Of a stretch of DNA of 33,725 nucleotides, positions 7,877 to 15,106 are shown in pieces. Below the pieces are notes generated by a model. It searched no databases and was not told where the DNA came from. It saw only the letters and a program-made list of their open reading frames with translations. Position 1 is the stretch's first letter; each line of letters begins with the position of its first letter. The position numbers were made by a program, and so were the translations under genes. The DNA is from Candidatus Woesearchaeota archaeon (lineage in GTDB: Archaea; Nanobdellota; Nanobdellia; Woesearchaeales; ARS49), in contig WJJS01000023.1 of NCBI GenBank assembly GCA_014729505.1, positions 1 to 33,725 on the forward strand. The letters are read 5' to 3'.

Positions 7877-7965
7877 GATCCCTCTTTTACATGCATAAGT
7901 CACTTCGGGTATAAAAAGGTTTAGCTTTGCAAGCGTACAAAAAAATGGTGTGCGAGTAAGCATCA

Positions 7966-8436
7966 CTAGTACGCAGGCATTACGTATGATAACAGTTGCG
8001 GATCAGAGAGGAACCCTTCTTTTTTCAAATCTTCAATGATATAGTACACTTCTCGTTTTCGTATCGTGAATTTTTTGTCGAGCGCATCAAAAAAGTCTTC
8101 AAGTTCTTTAAGATCGTGAAAGATGGCTTCCACGAGGAAATCATAACCGTTATTGACTTTGCATAGCGAGTTCACGTTAAAGAACTTGACTAGTGCATCT
8201 TTGACTTTTTCTTTTTCTTGCTTGCCGACTTTGAGCAGTATGGAGACTTTTACGGAAAATCCAAGTTTTCCAAAATCAAGCAGGCTTACATGTTTTTGTA
8301 TCAGCGTTCCGTTTGCTTTTTTTAGCCGGTCAAAAATACTGCTGATGGGAATGCCTGTTTTCTTGCTTAGGTTTGTTAAACTCATGCGACTGTTTTGTCG
8401 CAGATAACTCATTAAGACCAAATCTTGCTTTTTCAT
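7966..8436 (-). CDS. Lrp/AsnC-family-like transcriptional regulator, 156 aa
   Basis: The start is chosen at 8436 (MKKQDLVLMSYLRQN) because GAGGTG lies 6 nt upstream of it; a start at 8499 would add 21 unsupported residues. Residues 4-50 form a winged helix-turn-helix of Lrp type (L-R-Q-N-S-R-M-S-L-T-N-L-S-K-K-T-G-I-P). Residues 65-145 look like a diverged RAM/AsnC ligand-binding alpha-beta domain. It probably binds DNA as a dimer or octamer. It sits upstream of the surface cluster in the same orientation, so control of those genes is possible but not shown. Confidence 0.75.
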   Translation of the reverse strand: MKKQDLVLMSYLRQNSRMSLTNLSKKTGIPISSIFDRLKKANGTLIQKHVSLLDFGKLGFSVKVSILLKVGKQEKEKVKDALVKFFNVNSLCKVNNGYDFLVEAIFHDLKELEDFFDALDKKFTIRKREVYYIIEDLKKEGFLSDPQLLSYVMPAY

Positions 8437-8538
8437 GGGTAGCACCTCAAAAAGGAAGAAGTAGAATGCCAGCTTAGAGTTTGTTCTTATACTTTTCAAG
8501 TGATCTTATATTCTTAAGGTTCAAAGAGAAAAGGAAGA

Positions 8539-8855
8539 TTATTTGCACACTGCTGGATCTTGCGGTCCTGATGCTACACATCGTGATCCTTCAATAAAAT
8601 CATTGCAATCAAAAACCGTGACTACGATTCCTCTGTTCGATATTCCGTGCTTTTCTACACAGTACGGCACAGCGATATGGTATTCGTCCCGTTCTTCTGG
8701 ACCAAACGTGTTATCTTGACCTTATGAAGAATAACACACAGGGTATGTGTCAAACAGTACGTTTGTTTGAATGCCTGAATCGTATGTTTTTTCTCCTAGG
8801 ATGTAGCTTACGTACAAATCTGATCTGTTAACTATCGTTAACTCTGTTGCGAAAG
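8539..8855 (-). pseudogene. Remnant of a Cys-containing secreted-type protein with an in-frame TAA
   Basis: One minus-strand frame reads as protein-like sequence from the tRNA-His 3' end to a TAA at 8539-8541, about 105 codons. It is interrupted by a single in-frame TAA at 8722-8724. Both sides look coding: upstream TELTIVNRSDLYVSYILG, downstream IVVTVFDCNDFIEGSRCV. There is no ATG in either half and the frame runs directly into the tRNA. I read it as the 3' portion of a gene whose 5' part is lost and which has since gained a stop. It could instead be extended by stop readthrough, but TAA is an unlikely recoding codon. Confidence 0.55.
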
Positions 8856-8972
8856 GGCGGCTACCGGGAATCGAACCCGGGCCTCAGGAGTTCTGCAGCT
8901 TGCTGCAGAGCCAGTAAAGCTTTGCTTTTACGCTGCCACAGTCCGGTATACTACCATTATACTATAGCCGCC
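8856..8972 (-). tRNA. tRNA-His (GTG) with a 45-nt intron
   Basis: Acceptor strands GCGGCTA and TAGCCGC pair fully. The gene encodes G-1 (8972) opposite C73 (8856), the identity pair of tRNA-His. The D arm has A14, GG and A21; the T arm is CCGGG-TTCGATT-CCCGG. The anticodon GTG is at plus 8937-8939 (as cac). An intron of about 45 nt (8891-8935) sits after position 37, the canonical archaeal site, and folds into two hairpins. One anticodon-stem pair (28-42) is a C-U mismatch. A TATA box (minus CGCTTAAAAAT, plus 8996-9006) lies about 29 nt upstream. Confidence 0.8.
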
Positions 8973-9054
8973 ATGAAGGTCGTTGAAAACTGGTGATTTT
9001 TAAGCGTTTTGCCTCCTAATCCACTATCCGCACTTCCCGTTGGTAGAAGTGTTC

Positions 9055-11550
9055 TTACAGTATTGGTTTTTTTCGATGTATGAAATGGTCTGCTATCAAG
9101 ATTGTCACGACGAGCACCACAAAGAGTACTAGCCACACAAGTAGTGACGTGCTTTTCTCAACTTCTTGTACCGTAAAAGTTTTGCTCGAGACTGCTTCAT
9201 GTGCGCCGTCATTTGCTAGTATTGTTATGCTATGATCTGTGGCGTTTCTGTCGATAGGCAGGTCATAGGAGGTTTTTTCTAGTTCGAGTCTCACGATGTG
9301 GGGTTCTCCAAAGTCTGCAGAATACATGACAGTATAGACGAGTTCGTCACCGTCTGGATCGTTTCCTTCCCATTCCAAGTGCACAACATCGTCAATAGCT
9401 TCGACAATACTGTAATCGTCAATTGCCAGCTCTACTTCTGGCGCGTTCTTTGAAAAGGTGACCGTATCAACGAGTCCCCTTGGTCCCTCAAGATCTACTT
9501 GTGCAGTGTCGTCATGCCATGGCACGAAATAGTTGAAGTCAATTTCTTCAAGGGAAACACCACCTATGTCAAATCGTTCGCTAAATCCGTAGCGGCCGAT
9601 TTCGTTTCCGGATTCATCGCGCAGCACTATCTGCCACTCTCCTTGTGATTCGTTTAAATCTATAAAGCCGTCGCGAACATATAATGGTAATAGCGATCCT
9701 TTACCGTCTTTTGTTATTGTTCCGCCTACGAGTAGGACTTCTGGATCTTGTTTTGTTTTCCAATAGTTGATCATGTGTACCCATGCGCATTGTGAGATTT
9801 CTCGTATATCGTTTCCAACGGTGCTTTTGCCAAGGATTGCTGGCGAGCGGAGTATAGTGGTAATAGTTTGTGGTGGTGCCAGACCTTCTTTGGTGTATGT
9901 TTCTATTTCTTGGGCAGTTGGTTGTCGGTACTCTTTGTTTCCGGTATCTTCATTTAATGAATGATCGCATTCTTCAGTGATGAGTGCTGGGTTCCAGTGC
10001 CATTCGCGATAGGTGGGGCCGGTAGTTTCCAATAGAAGCTTTAGAGCGTTGTAGCGATCCGTGATATCTCCTCGAGGAGCCATCATGACTACTTTTCTGT
10101 TGAGTGGTAGTAATAATTCTTCGCCGAACTCGTCGGTAAAATCCAGTTGCAGCAATTCCCATCCTGGAACAACGAGGATGATTCTATCGTATCCTCGACT
10201 GCCATATAGTTTGTTGGATCGCAACACTTCTTGACCTAGTTTTTGGGCAAGCTCGGGAAAATCATCATCTTCTGCTATGTGTTGCATGTAATACTCATTA
10301 CTATTCCATGCGACCATTTGAGCTCCGTCAACATAGGGAAATTCTTGTGGTAATGCAGTTCGTAGTCCTGCGGCTACTCCTCCTGCATCCATTCGTGCAG
10401 TGAGTGTTTGCGCTTCACTGCGATCTTTCAATTGTAATGGTCTTACAAGAACATATTCCCATCCTTTCACCTGTTGTGCTTTGCCAATTATTTTGCCTAG
10501 CACTGTGTGTTCTCCGTTAATTTCAGAATTGACACTGATTTCGTAATTTCCGGGTTTTGTAAAGGTAAATGTTGGAGGACTAATTGCGCTAGAGATCCTT
10601 ATTTCCCAATTTTTGGCTTCAGCAAGACAACGGTTCTTTTTTCCGTTTGTTCCGTTGAGTTGCAAAAAGGGTAGTTTTTGTGTTCCTGCAGTAAATGTTT
10701 TTGTATCATATCCTTGTTGTAATTCAAAGGTGACTGGTACAGAGCCTGTGTCGGGAAACGTGCTTTTTCCTCGAATAACAATAGTGTCTCTATCGCTTGG
10801 ATCTGTTTGATAGACTCCTTTCAGTTGTGTTTCTCTATTCACAACCATTGGCACGCCGATGTTATTGATAGTGTCAGTCACTCGACTGTATAGATTGCTG
10901 CCGGTTTCTTGATCATTGACCCATACTTTTTGATAGGGTTGAAAGTATACTTCAACATCGCTGATTTCGCATTCTGGTTCTGCTGGTGGCGCACAATAGC
11001 AGGGCGCATAATGGTTTGGACATGAGTATTCAAATGGATCGACACAATAACCATGTACGCATTCTTTGTCAGCAGGGCATTGTTGTGAAGTAAACATTTC
11101 ACGGATGTCTTCTCGCATAGAAGGATGTGTTTCAAGTATTGTTTCTACGTCGGGAATGCATTGCCATCCTGCACAAAAGGAACTTACTAATGGTCCTGGC
11201 AGTCCTTGATCGAAGTATAGTTCTGCGTATTCTGTGCTCGGGCTAAATCCTTTGCGCGCTGGATAAAAGTCAGGATCCTTGCATGTTGATCCTTCGTACG
11301 CTACAGAACCCATGATAGGTCTTAAGATATCTGCACAGTTGATGGCATATTCTGACGGTAGATTGTCCACGCCTGCGGGTAATTGTGGTGTGCCTATCCA
11401 TCGACAGCCGGGAATGATCAACGTGTTACCTCCTTCACATCTTCCATAGTACATCGTGGGTTCGTATACATAAGTATCGCCGTCTTCAAGTGTTGAACTT
11501 CCTGTTATGCGTGCAAAGACGGGTTGTAGGGGTTGAGTTGTGCTGTGCAA
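9055..11550 (-). CDS. Large C-terminally anchored surface protein, 831 aa (probably the 3' part of a frameshifted gene)
   Basis: The frame opens at a TTG (11550) and has no signal peptide, yet it contains an ectodomain rich in paired cysteines in its first 200 residues, a cadherin/fibronectin-like domain with D-P-D-G-D-E-L (about residues 700-795) and a C-terminal membrane helix (about 798-822) ending in R-K-K. Such a protein needs a signal peptide, and the overlapping 123-aa gene just upstream supplies one. The overlap is 46 nt with a shift of one frame. The likely intact product is a signal-peptide plus stalk plus anchor protein of about 940 residues. Adhesion or surface coating is inferred. 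Confidence 0.75.
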   Translation of the reverse strand: MHSTTQPLQPVFARITGSSTLEDGDTYVYEPTMYYGRCEGGNTLIIPGCRWIGTPQLPAGVDNLPSEYAINCADILRPIMGSVAYEGSTCKDPDFYPARKGFSPSTEYAELYFDQGLPGPLVSSFCAGWQCIPDVETILETHPSMREDIREMFTSQQCPADKECVHGYCVDPFEYSCPNHYAPCYCAPPAEPECEISDVEVYFQPYQKVWVNDQETGSNLYSRVTDTINNIGVPMVVNRETQLKGVYQTDPSDRDTIVIRGKSTFPDTGSVPVTFELQQGYDTKTFTAGTQKLPFLQLNGTNGKKNRCLAEAKNWEIRISSAISPPTFTFTKPGNYEISVNSEINGEHTVLGKIIGKAQQVKGWEYVLVRPLQLKDRSEAQTLTARMDAGGVAAGLRTALPQEFPYVDGAQMVAWNSNEYYMQHIAEDDDFPELAQKLGQEVLRSNKLYGSRGYDRIILVVPGWELLQLDFTDEFGEELLLPLNRKVVMMAPRGDITDRYNALKLLLETTGPTYREWHWNPALITEECDHSLNEDTGNKEYRQPTAQEIETYTKEGLAPPQTITTILRSPAILGKSTVGNDIREISQCAWVHMINYWKTKQDPEVLLVGGTITKDGKGSLLPLYVRDGFIDLNESQGEWQIVLRDESGNEIGRYGFSERFDIGGVSLEEIDFNYFVPWHDDTAQVDLEGPRGLVDTVTFSKNAPEVELAIDDYSIVEAIDDVVHLEWEGNDPDGDELVYTVMYSADFGEPHIVRLELEKTSYDLPIDRNATDHSITILANDGAHEAVSSKTFTVQEVEKSTSLLVWLVLFVVLVVTILIADHFIHRKKPIL

Positions 11551-11876
11551 TCTTGTTGAAAACTGAGTACTTCTCTGGTTTGATACTCAAGTGAAGGTCT
11601 GTTTGTGTATTTTACAAATTTTGTTCCGGAATCTGCACTGAATGTTCCTGAAGCTTGTGCGGTGTCAAAATCCACTTCCGCTGTAAAAGTTACATCGAGA
11701 ACGTCATCTGTTGAAACAATGTGTTGAGGACATACTGGCGCGCTTCCGTCAGGACAGATGCTTGGATCTTCTGGTGCCGGCGGGCAAGTAATATCGTGCA
11801 GCGGTAACGTAGAATCAAGTGGGTCGGCAAAAATAAGTGTCGCACAAACGATAATAAAGATGACGATTTTATGCAT
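11505..11876 (-). CDS. Secreted N-terminal fragment, 123 aa (probable 5' part of the 831-aa gene)
   Basis: A clear Sec signal peptide (MHKIVIFIIVCATLIFADP) is followed by a Cys/Pro-rich segment with C-P-D-G-S and then a beta-rich stretch. The frame ends with a short tail inside the start of the 831-aa frame. The beta-rich sequence does not look finished there, and the next frame continues immediately, so a one-base loss near the CCCC run around 11530 is the simplest explanation. It overlaps the membrane-protein gene upstream by 8 nt. If no frameshift exists, it is a small secreted protein. Confidence 0.65.
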   Translation of the reverse strand: MHKIVIFIIVCATLIFADPLDSTLPLHDITCPPAPEDPSICPDGSAPVCPQHIVSTDDVLDVTFTAEVDFDTAQASGTFSADSGTKFVKYTNRPSLEYQTREVLSFQQDCTAQLNPYNPSLHA

Positions 11877-12399
11877 CTTCTACAATGGCCTCTTCTTTTT
11901 TCTCGCCATATAATTTGTATAAGTGATAGATAAATGGGAGCATAAATGAAACGGTGTAGATTAGAGATACTAGTAACGGATTATGTATCCCTGCTGGTCG
12001 TTGTAGTACTGCAGCCCAGAAGTTTGATCCTATCGTGACGACAAAGAAGTTTGCGAGCAACAAGAAGGGTAGTAGTCCTGCAATAAGCGCGTAGTATTCG
12101 TCTTTGACTCGTTCCATGTGATAGACGATGACGTCACAAAACATGCCAAATGCAAAACCGAGTATGACAAGAAAGAAGATAACAGTTAGTTCATCTGCGA
12201 TGACAAATAGTGGTACAAGTACAATACCCAAAAATACATTGCCAATAAGTATTGCAAAAAGCGTGAGCCAATAATTGAGTGCATGCCAGAACTTTGATTG
12301 TGCAGTGATATGCGCTTCGCTTTTGTAGAGAGCTCGGAGTGCTTTGTCACGATCTCGTGGCCGTATCTTCTTGCGTAGTACTTCTTGATAAATGTCCAT
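11869..12399 (-). CDS. Polytopic membrane protein, 176 aa
   Basis: A basic cytoplasmic head (residues 1-35, K-K-I-R-P-R-D-R-D-K) precedes about four membrane helices (roughly 40-68, 70-94, 102-128, 140-162) and an acidic tail. No motif is recognised. A TATA-like box (minus TTTTTATAG, plus 12430-12438) lies about 35 nt upstream. The gene overlaps the start of the secreted 123-aa frame, so the two form an operon. It might help insert or anchor the downstream surface protein, but this is a guess from position only. Confidence 0.75.
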   Translation of the reverse strand: MDIYQEVLRKKIRPRDRDKALRALYKSEAHITAQSKFWHALNYWLTLFAILIGNVFLGIVLVPLFVIADELTVIFFLVILGFAFGMFCDVIVYHMERVKDEYYALIAGLLPFLLLANFFVVTIGSNFWAAVLQRPAGIHNPLLVSLIYTVSFMLPFIYHLYKLYGEKKEEAIVEDA

Positions 12400-12444
12400 C
12401 TCTTTTTTTTGGTTCCAAGAGTATTGTCTATAAAAAGGAATCGT

Positions 12445-12912
12445 TTACTCGTCTTCTTCTCCTTCGAGGATGTGCTCTATATATGTTACGAATTTTTTGA
12501 CTTTTTCAAAGTATTCTTTGATATCGTCGATCTTGATTGTGAGCGTTTCTCCATCGATTTCGCAGGTCATGGTGACGTGTCGTCTGAATTCCTGACTGCG
12601 TGTGAATTCTGCTTTGTCAATTTTTCTAAGCAGCAAAAAAAATGCGATGTAGTCTTTGAGTTGTTCATCAGTGGGGTAGTGTTTTAAGACTAGGTTTGCT
12701 CGTGCAACGGGAAACTTTGGTAATTCTTCTAGTTTTTTCTCGTCTTGCAAGTGGTAGAGGAGTGCTTCTATGGCAAAAGAACTCGCGTTGATTAATCGTT
12801 CGATCACGCTTTTGATCACGTCAACGGTTCTCGTGTATTTGAGACTTACGTAGAACAGGTGATCGGCGCGTTTCAGCTCTTCTTTTGCATTATCCAATGA
12901 ATCTAACTTCAT
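12445..12912 (-). CDS. All-helical cytoplasmic protein, 155 aa
   Basis: The sequence is almost wholly alpha-helical, with a LDNAKEELKRADHLFYVSLKYTR opening that resembles four-helix HEPN-like bundles, and an acidic tail (E-G-E-E-D-E). A weak R-x6-H is present near residue 104 but lacks the usual HEPN context, so RNase activity is not claimed. It follows the NAC-alpha gene by 12 nt and is last in the rnpB-secG-nac unit, which hints at a link with translation or protein targeting. The family is not recognised with certainty. Confidence 0.7.
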   Translation of the reverse strand: MKLDSLDNAKEELKRADHLFYVSLKYTRTVDVIKSVIERLINASSFAIEALLYHLQDEKKLEELPKFPVARANLVLKHYPTDEQLKDYIAFFLLLRKIDKAEFTRSQEFRRHVTMTCEIDGETLTIKIDDIKEYFEKVKKFVTYIEHILEGEEDE

Positions 12913-12924
12913 GCGGGGCGCGAA

Positions 12925-13251
12925 TTAACTGGACAGCTCGAGGATGGCACTTGCAAGATCTCCGTTATGTTTTTTGATCGCCTCTCGTGCGTCTTCCTTT
13001 GAGACGTTTGCTTGTTCCATCACGGTCTGTACGTCTTCCTCACTGATTTCTACTTCTCGCGGTTGTTCCACAATGGTGCCACTGATTTGAAAGGACTCTT
13101 GGCCCATCATGACCACGCGTGCCACTTGTGGTTCGAGAATGTGAATGTCTTTGTCTGGTGTTTTTATGATAACGAGGCTTGCTTCAATATCTTCTTGACT
13201 CACGCCCATTTTTTTCATTGCTTTTTCGAGTTGTTTTGGGTTGAGTTTCAT
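12925..13251 (-). CDS. nac: Nascent polypeptide-associated complex protein (archaeal NAC-alpha)
   Basis: The 108-aa length is normal for archaeal NAC. Residues 1-65 form the NAC dimerisation domain (LNPKQLEKAMKKMG start; V-A-R-V-V-M-M-G-Q-E-S-F-Q-I-S-G core). Residues 68-108 form a UBA domain (E-E-D-V-Q-T-V-M-E-Q-A ... A-I-L-E-L). NAC homodimers bind ribosomes near the exit tunnel and shield nascent chains. Its ATG overlaps the secG TGA as ATGA, tying it to the Sec translocon subunit. Confidence is high because both domains are complete. Confidence 0.93.
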   Translation of the reverse strand: MKLNPKQLEKAMKKMGVSQEDIEASLVIIKTPDKDIHILEPQVARVVMMGQESFQISGTIVEQPREVEISEEDVQTVMEQANVSKEDAREAIKKHNGDLASAILELSS

Positions 13252-13418
13252 CCGATGAATGCTCCTCCGTATAATTCTAGGAAAATAACGATGAGCATGA
13301 CTACAATAGCAAGTACAATAACATGTCCTGGCTGTATTTCTAGTTTTGATTGATAATCTTCAAAATATTGTGTAATTCCAGCCGTCGTTGCGGGCATGCG
13401 TACTTTTTTGTCAGCCAT
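13248..13418 (-). CDS. secG: Preprotein translocase subunit SecG / Sec61-beta, 56 aa
   Basis: The minus strand encodes 56 residues starting MADKKVRMPATTAGITQYF. This N-terminal K-V-R-M-P-A-T-T-A-G sequence, the Y-x-S-K-L-E-I-x-P stretch and a single C-terminal membrane helix (about residues 33-49) are characteristic of archaeal Sec61-beta. The protein is the small tail-anchored subunit of the SecYE channel. The stop overlaps the NAC start (ATGA). The ATG is only about 10 nt after the predicted 3' end of the RNase P RNA, and no TATA box fits between them, so it is probably read from the rnpB promoter. Confidence 0.9.
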   Translation of the reverse strand: MADKKVRMPATTAGITQYFEDYQSKLEIQPGHVIVLAIVVMLIVIFLELYGGAFIG

Positions 13419-13428
13419 GGTATAAAGC

Positions 13429-13749
13429 AGGTTGGGTACGCATAAGCTACCTTCTGTTAGCCCCCTAAAACGATTCCGTTCCTCTCGGATGGGCTATCTT
13501 AGCATTTAACTAAGCGTCATATGACTTGCACTGGACCAGGACTATCCGTTTCAGCCGTTCTTACTCCAACGTCGGTAGGTTATCTCACACCCGTTACCGA
13601 GTGTTTCGCACACGTCATTCTTAGAGTAAGGGGTCTCGTTTCTGTGATGTTGCCCCCGGTATGCCCGGACTTATCAGGGATAAGTGATCCTTTTGGTAGT
13701 GGGTAGACTTTCCTAAGCCAAAAGCCTAAGCTAAGTACATACCTAACCT
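13429..13749 (-). ncRNA. rnpB: RNase P RNA (archaeal)
   Basis: On the minus strand the conserved GGAAAGTC core (plus 13706-13713), ACAGAAAC (plus 13638-13645) and a 3' GGCTAACAGA element (near plus 13453-13462) appear in the order expected for RNase P RNA. The ends pair as a P1 helix: AGGTTAGGTATGTA at the 5' end with TGCGTACCCAACCT at the 3' end, one mismatch plus G-U pairs. This bounds an RNA of about 321 nt. The RNA cleaves 5' leaders from pre-tRNAs with protein partners. A TATA box at plus 13774-13784 predicts a start at about 13752, matching the P1 end. Confidence 0.88.
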
Positions 13750-13773
13750 GTAGTCTAGAGAAGACAATCAAGC

Positions 13774-13784
13774 CTTATAAATGT
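13774..13784 (-). promoter_or_regulatory. TATA box of the rnpB-secG-nac unit
   Basis: Minus-strand ACATTTATAAG is centred about 29 nt upstream of the RNase P RNA 5' end. The same ACATTTATAA, preceded by CGAA, occurs upstream of the 337-aa secreted gene (plus 16153-16163), suggesting a strong consensus promoter. Confidence 0.65.
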
Positions 13785-13832
13785 ATCGTTTAAGAGTGGT
13801 AACGCAAAAACAGTGCACTGCGTGATGTTGTT

Positions 13833-14420
13833 TTACACTATAAAACTACAGCCATCAGAATGTAAGAGCAATCCAACACTTGCGTCTGTTATCGTGATAA
13901 CCTTTGTAAATTGTGGCCATAAAGTGCTGAGATCGATCCATGCCTGCGTGGATGCATCCCATGACCACGCGTGCAGGTTAGTGCAGGCAGCTAGTGAAGG
14001 TTGTGGGGCTACCTTTCCATCATAAAAGGTGTGCGCACCTATAACTTCCCACCCTTTGCCCACATTCAGATTTTGGATATTATTTGCGATGGGTACTTCA
14101 TACTCGAGCGTGGAATCTTGAGTAACGTAGAGAAATCCTGTTTTGTGTATGACGTCTGCTGGCTGCAAATTTCCTATTTGTGTTGTATTAAAAGTTGGAT
14201 ACACTTGTGCCCATTGCTGGTTTTGGTGATGAAATACCCATAGTGATCCTGCATCGGTAACGTCAAAGGTTCCCCCTACTTGTTGGCTGAGGTCAAGTAG
14301 TCCTGCCACGAGGTTCCATCCTTTGTGCAGATCCACGGTAACAGTGTAGATATCGCCAACTGGCGCAATCACTGCTGTAGTGAGAAGAATGAGTGGTAAT
14401 AGTAGTAGTAGTCGTTTCAT
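13833..14420 (-). CDS. Secreted GWN-repeat protein C, 195 aa
   Basis: A Sec signal peptide (residues 1-20, MKRLLLLLPLILLTTAVIA) leads a 175-residue secreted protein. It has two internal repeats: K-G-W-N-L-V (about residue 33) and K-G-W-E-V-I (about 123), each followed by strands and Trp-rich segments (S-L-W-V-F, A-W-S-W-D). Two cysteines (about 146 and 190) could bridge the second half. It is the last of three tandem paralogues and its ATG overlaps the upstream TGA (ATGA). There is no membrane anchor, so it is released or bound to a partner. Function is unknown. Confidence 0.8.
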   Translation of the reverse strand: MKRLLLLLPLILLTTAVIAPVGDIYTVTVDLHKGWNLVAGLLDLSQQVGGTFDVTDAGSLWVFHHQNQQWAQVYPTFNTTQIGNLQPADVIHKTGFLYVTQDSTLEYEVPIANNIQNLNVGKGWEVIGAHTFYDGKVAPQPSLAACTNLHAWSWDASTQAWIDLSTLWPQFTKVITITDASVGLLLHSDGCSFIV

Positions 14421-15106
14421 GGAAATGGTGGCGGCATCATGATTCCTGAGGGCGTCCCTGCAGCACTGTTACTATAGACACATCCTTGCGGGTCATAGAG
14501 GAGTATTCCGGGCCATGCTTCGCCAAGTGTGAGCGGCAGATTCAATGCAGGTATAAAGGCAGTGAGTTCAAACCATTGTGCTGTTTGTCCTTGCACGCCT
14601 ATGGTATCATATGCCCATATGCGAAGGGCAGGGCATTGTGCGAATGCAGTGGCAATGGGTACTTGATCGTGAAAGAGTTGAAGACTGTTTAAGGACCAAA
14701 ACCCTGGTAATGAAGAGAACTGATTAATATTGGCATATACTGGTACTTCATAGTTTAGTGTACCGTCTGTATCACTGTAGATCATTGTCGGCAGGTGTGC
14801 GACCATGTCGAAATCTAGCAGTCCAAGAGTGTTCATGTCAAAGTTCGGATATACTTCTGCCCATCCTGTGCTGCCCGTCGGTCCTGCGCCGGACATGAGA
14901 ATATATATCGAGTGTATATTTGCTGGTTGTAGTGTTCCTCCGACGAGTTGACTCATATCACTGAAGTGATCGATATAATTCCATCCTTGGTAGATATCTG
15001 CGGTGACGAGATACGAGGATTGTGCTGGTGTTGTCGGCGCACCGAATTGTGCGTTTACGCAAGCTAGTGTTAAGAGCACCAGCGCGAGTGTAAGTATTCT
15101 TTTCAT
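14417..15106 (-). CDS. Secreted GWN-repeat protein B, 229 aa
   Basis: The start at 15106 (MKRILTLALVLLTLACVNA) is preferred over 15118 because it gives a clean signal peptide and an ATGA overlap with the upstream stop. The Cys near the end of the signal could make it a lipoprotein, but the A-C-V context is not decisive. Repeats: Q-G-W-N-Y-I (about residue 42) and P-G-F-W-S-L (about 134), with Y-E-V-P-V before the second, as in protein C (Y-E-V-P-I). The spacing of E-V-Y-P-N-F and G-T-L-N-Y-E matches C closely. Function is unknown. Confidence 0.8.
   Translation of the reverse strand: MKRILTLALVLLTLACVNAQFGAPTTPAQSSYLVTADIYQGWNYIDHFSDMSQLVGGTLQPANIHSIYILMSGAGPTGSTGWAEVYPNFDMNTLGLLDFDMVAHLPTMIYSDTDGTLNYEVPVYANINQFSSLPGFWSLNSLQLFHDQVPIATAFAQCPALRIWAYDTIGVQGQTAQWFELTAFIPALNLPLTLGEAWPGILLYDPQGCVYSNSAAGTPSGIMMPPPFP

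Noticed and set aside
8722-8724. Stop-codon recoding in the remnant gene
   Set aside because: The codon is TAA; known archaeal recoding uses TAG (pyrrolysine) or TGA (selenocysteine), and no start codon exists upstream.
13521-13771. Short open frames on both strands at 13521-13771
   Set aside because: They lie inside the RNase P RNA, which explains this sequence better.
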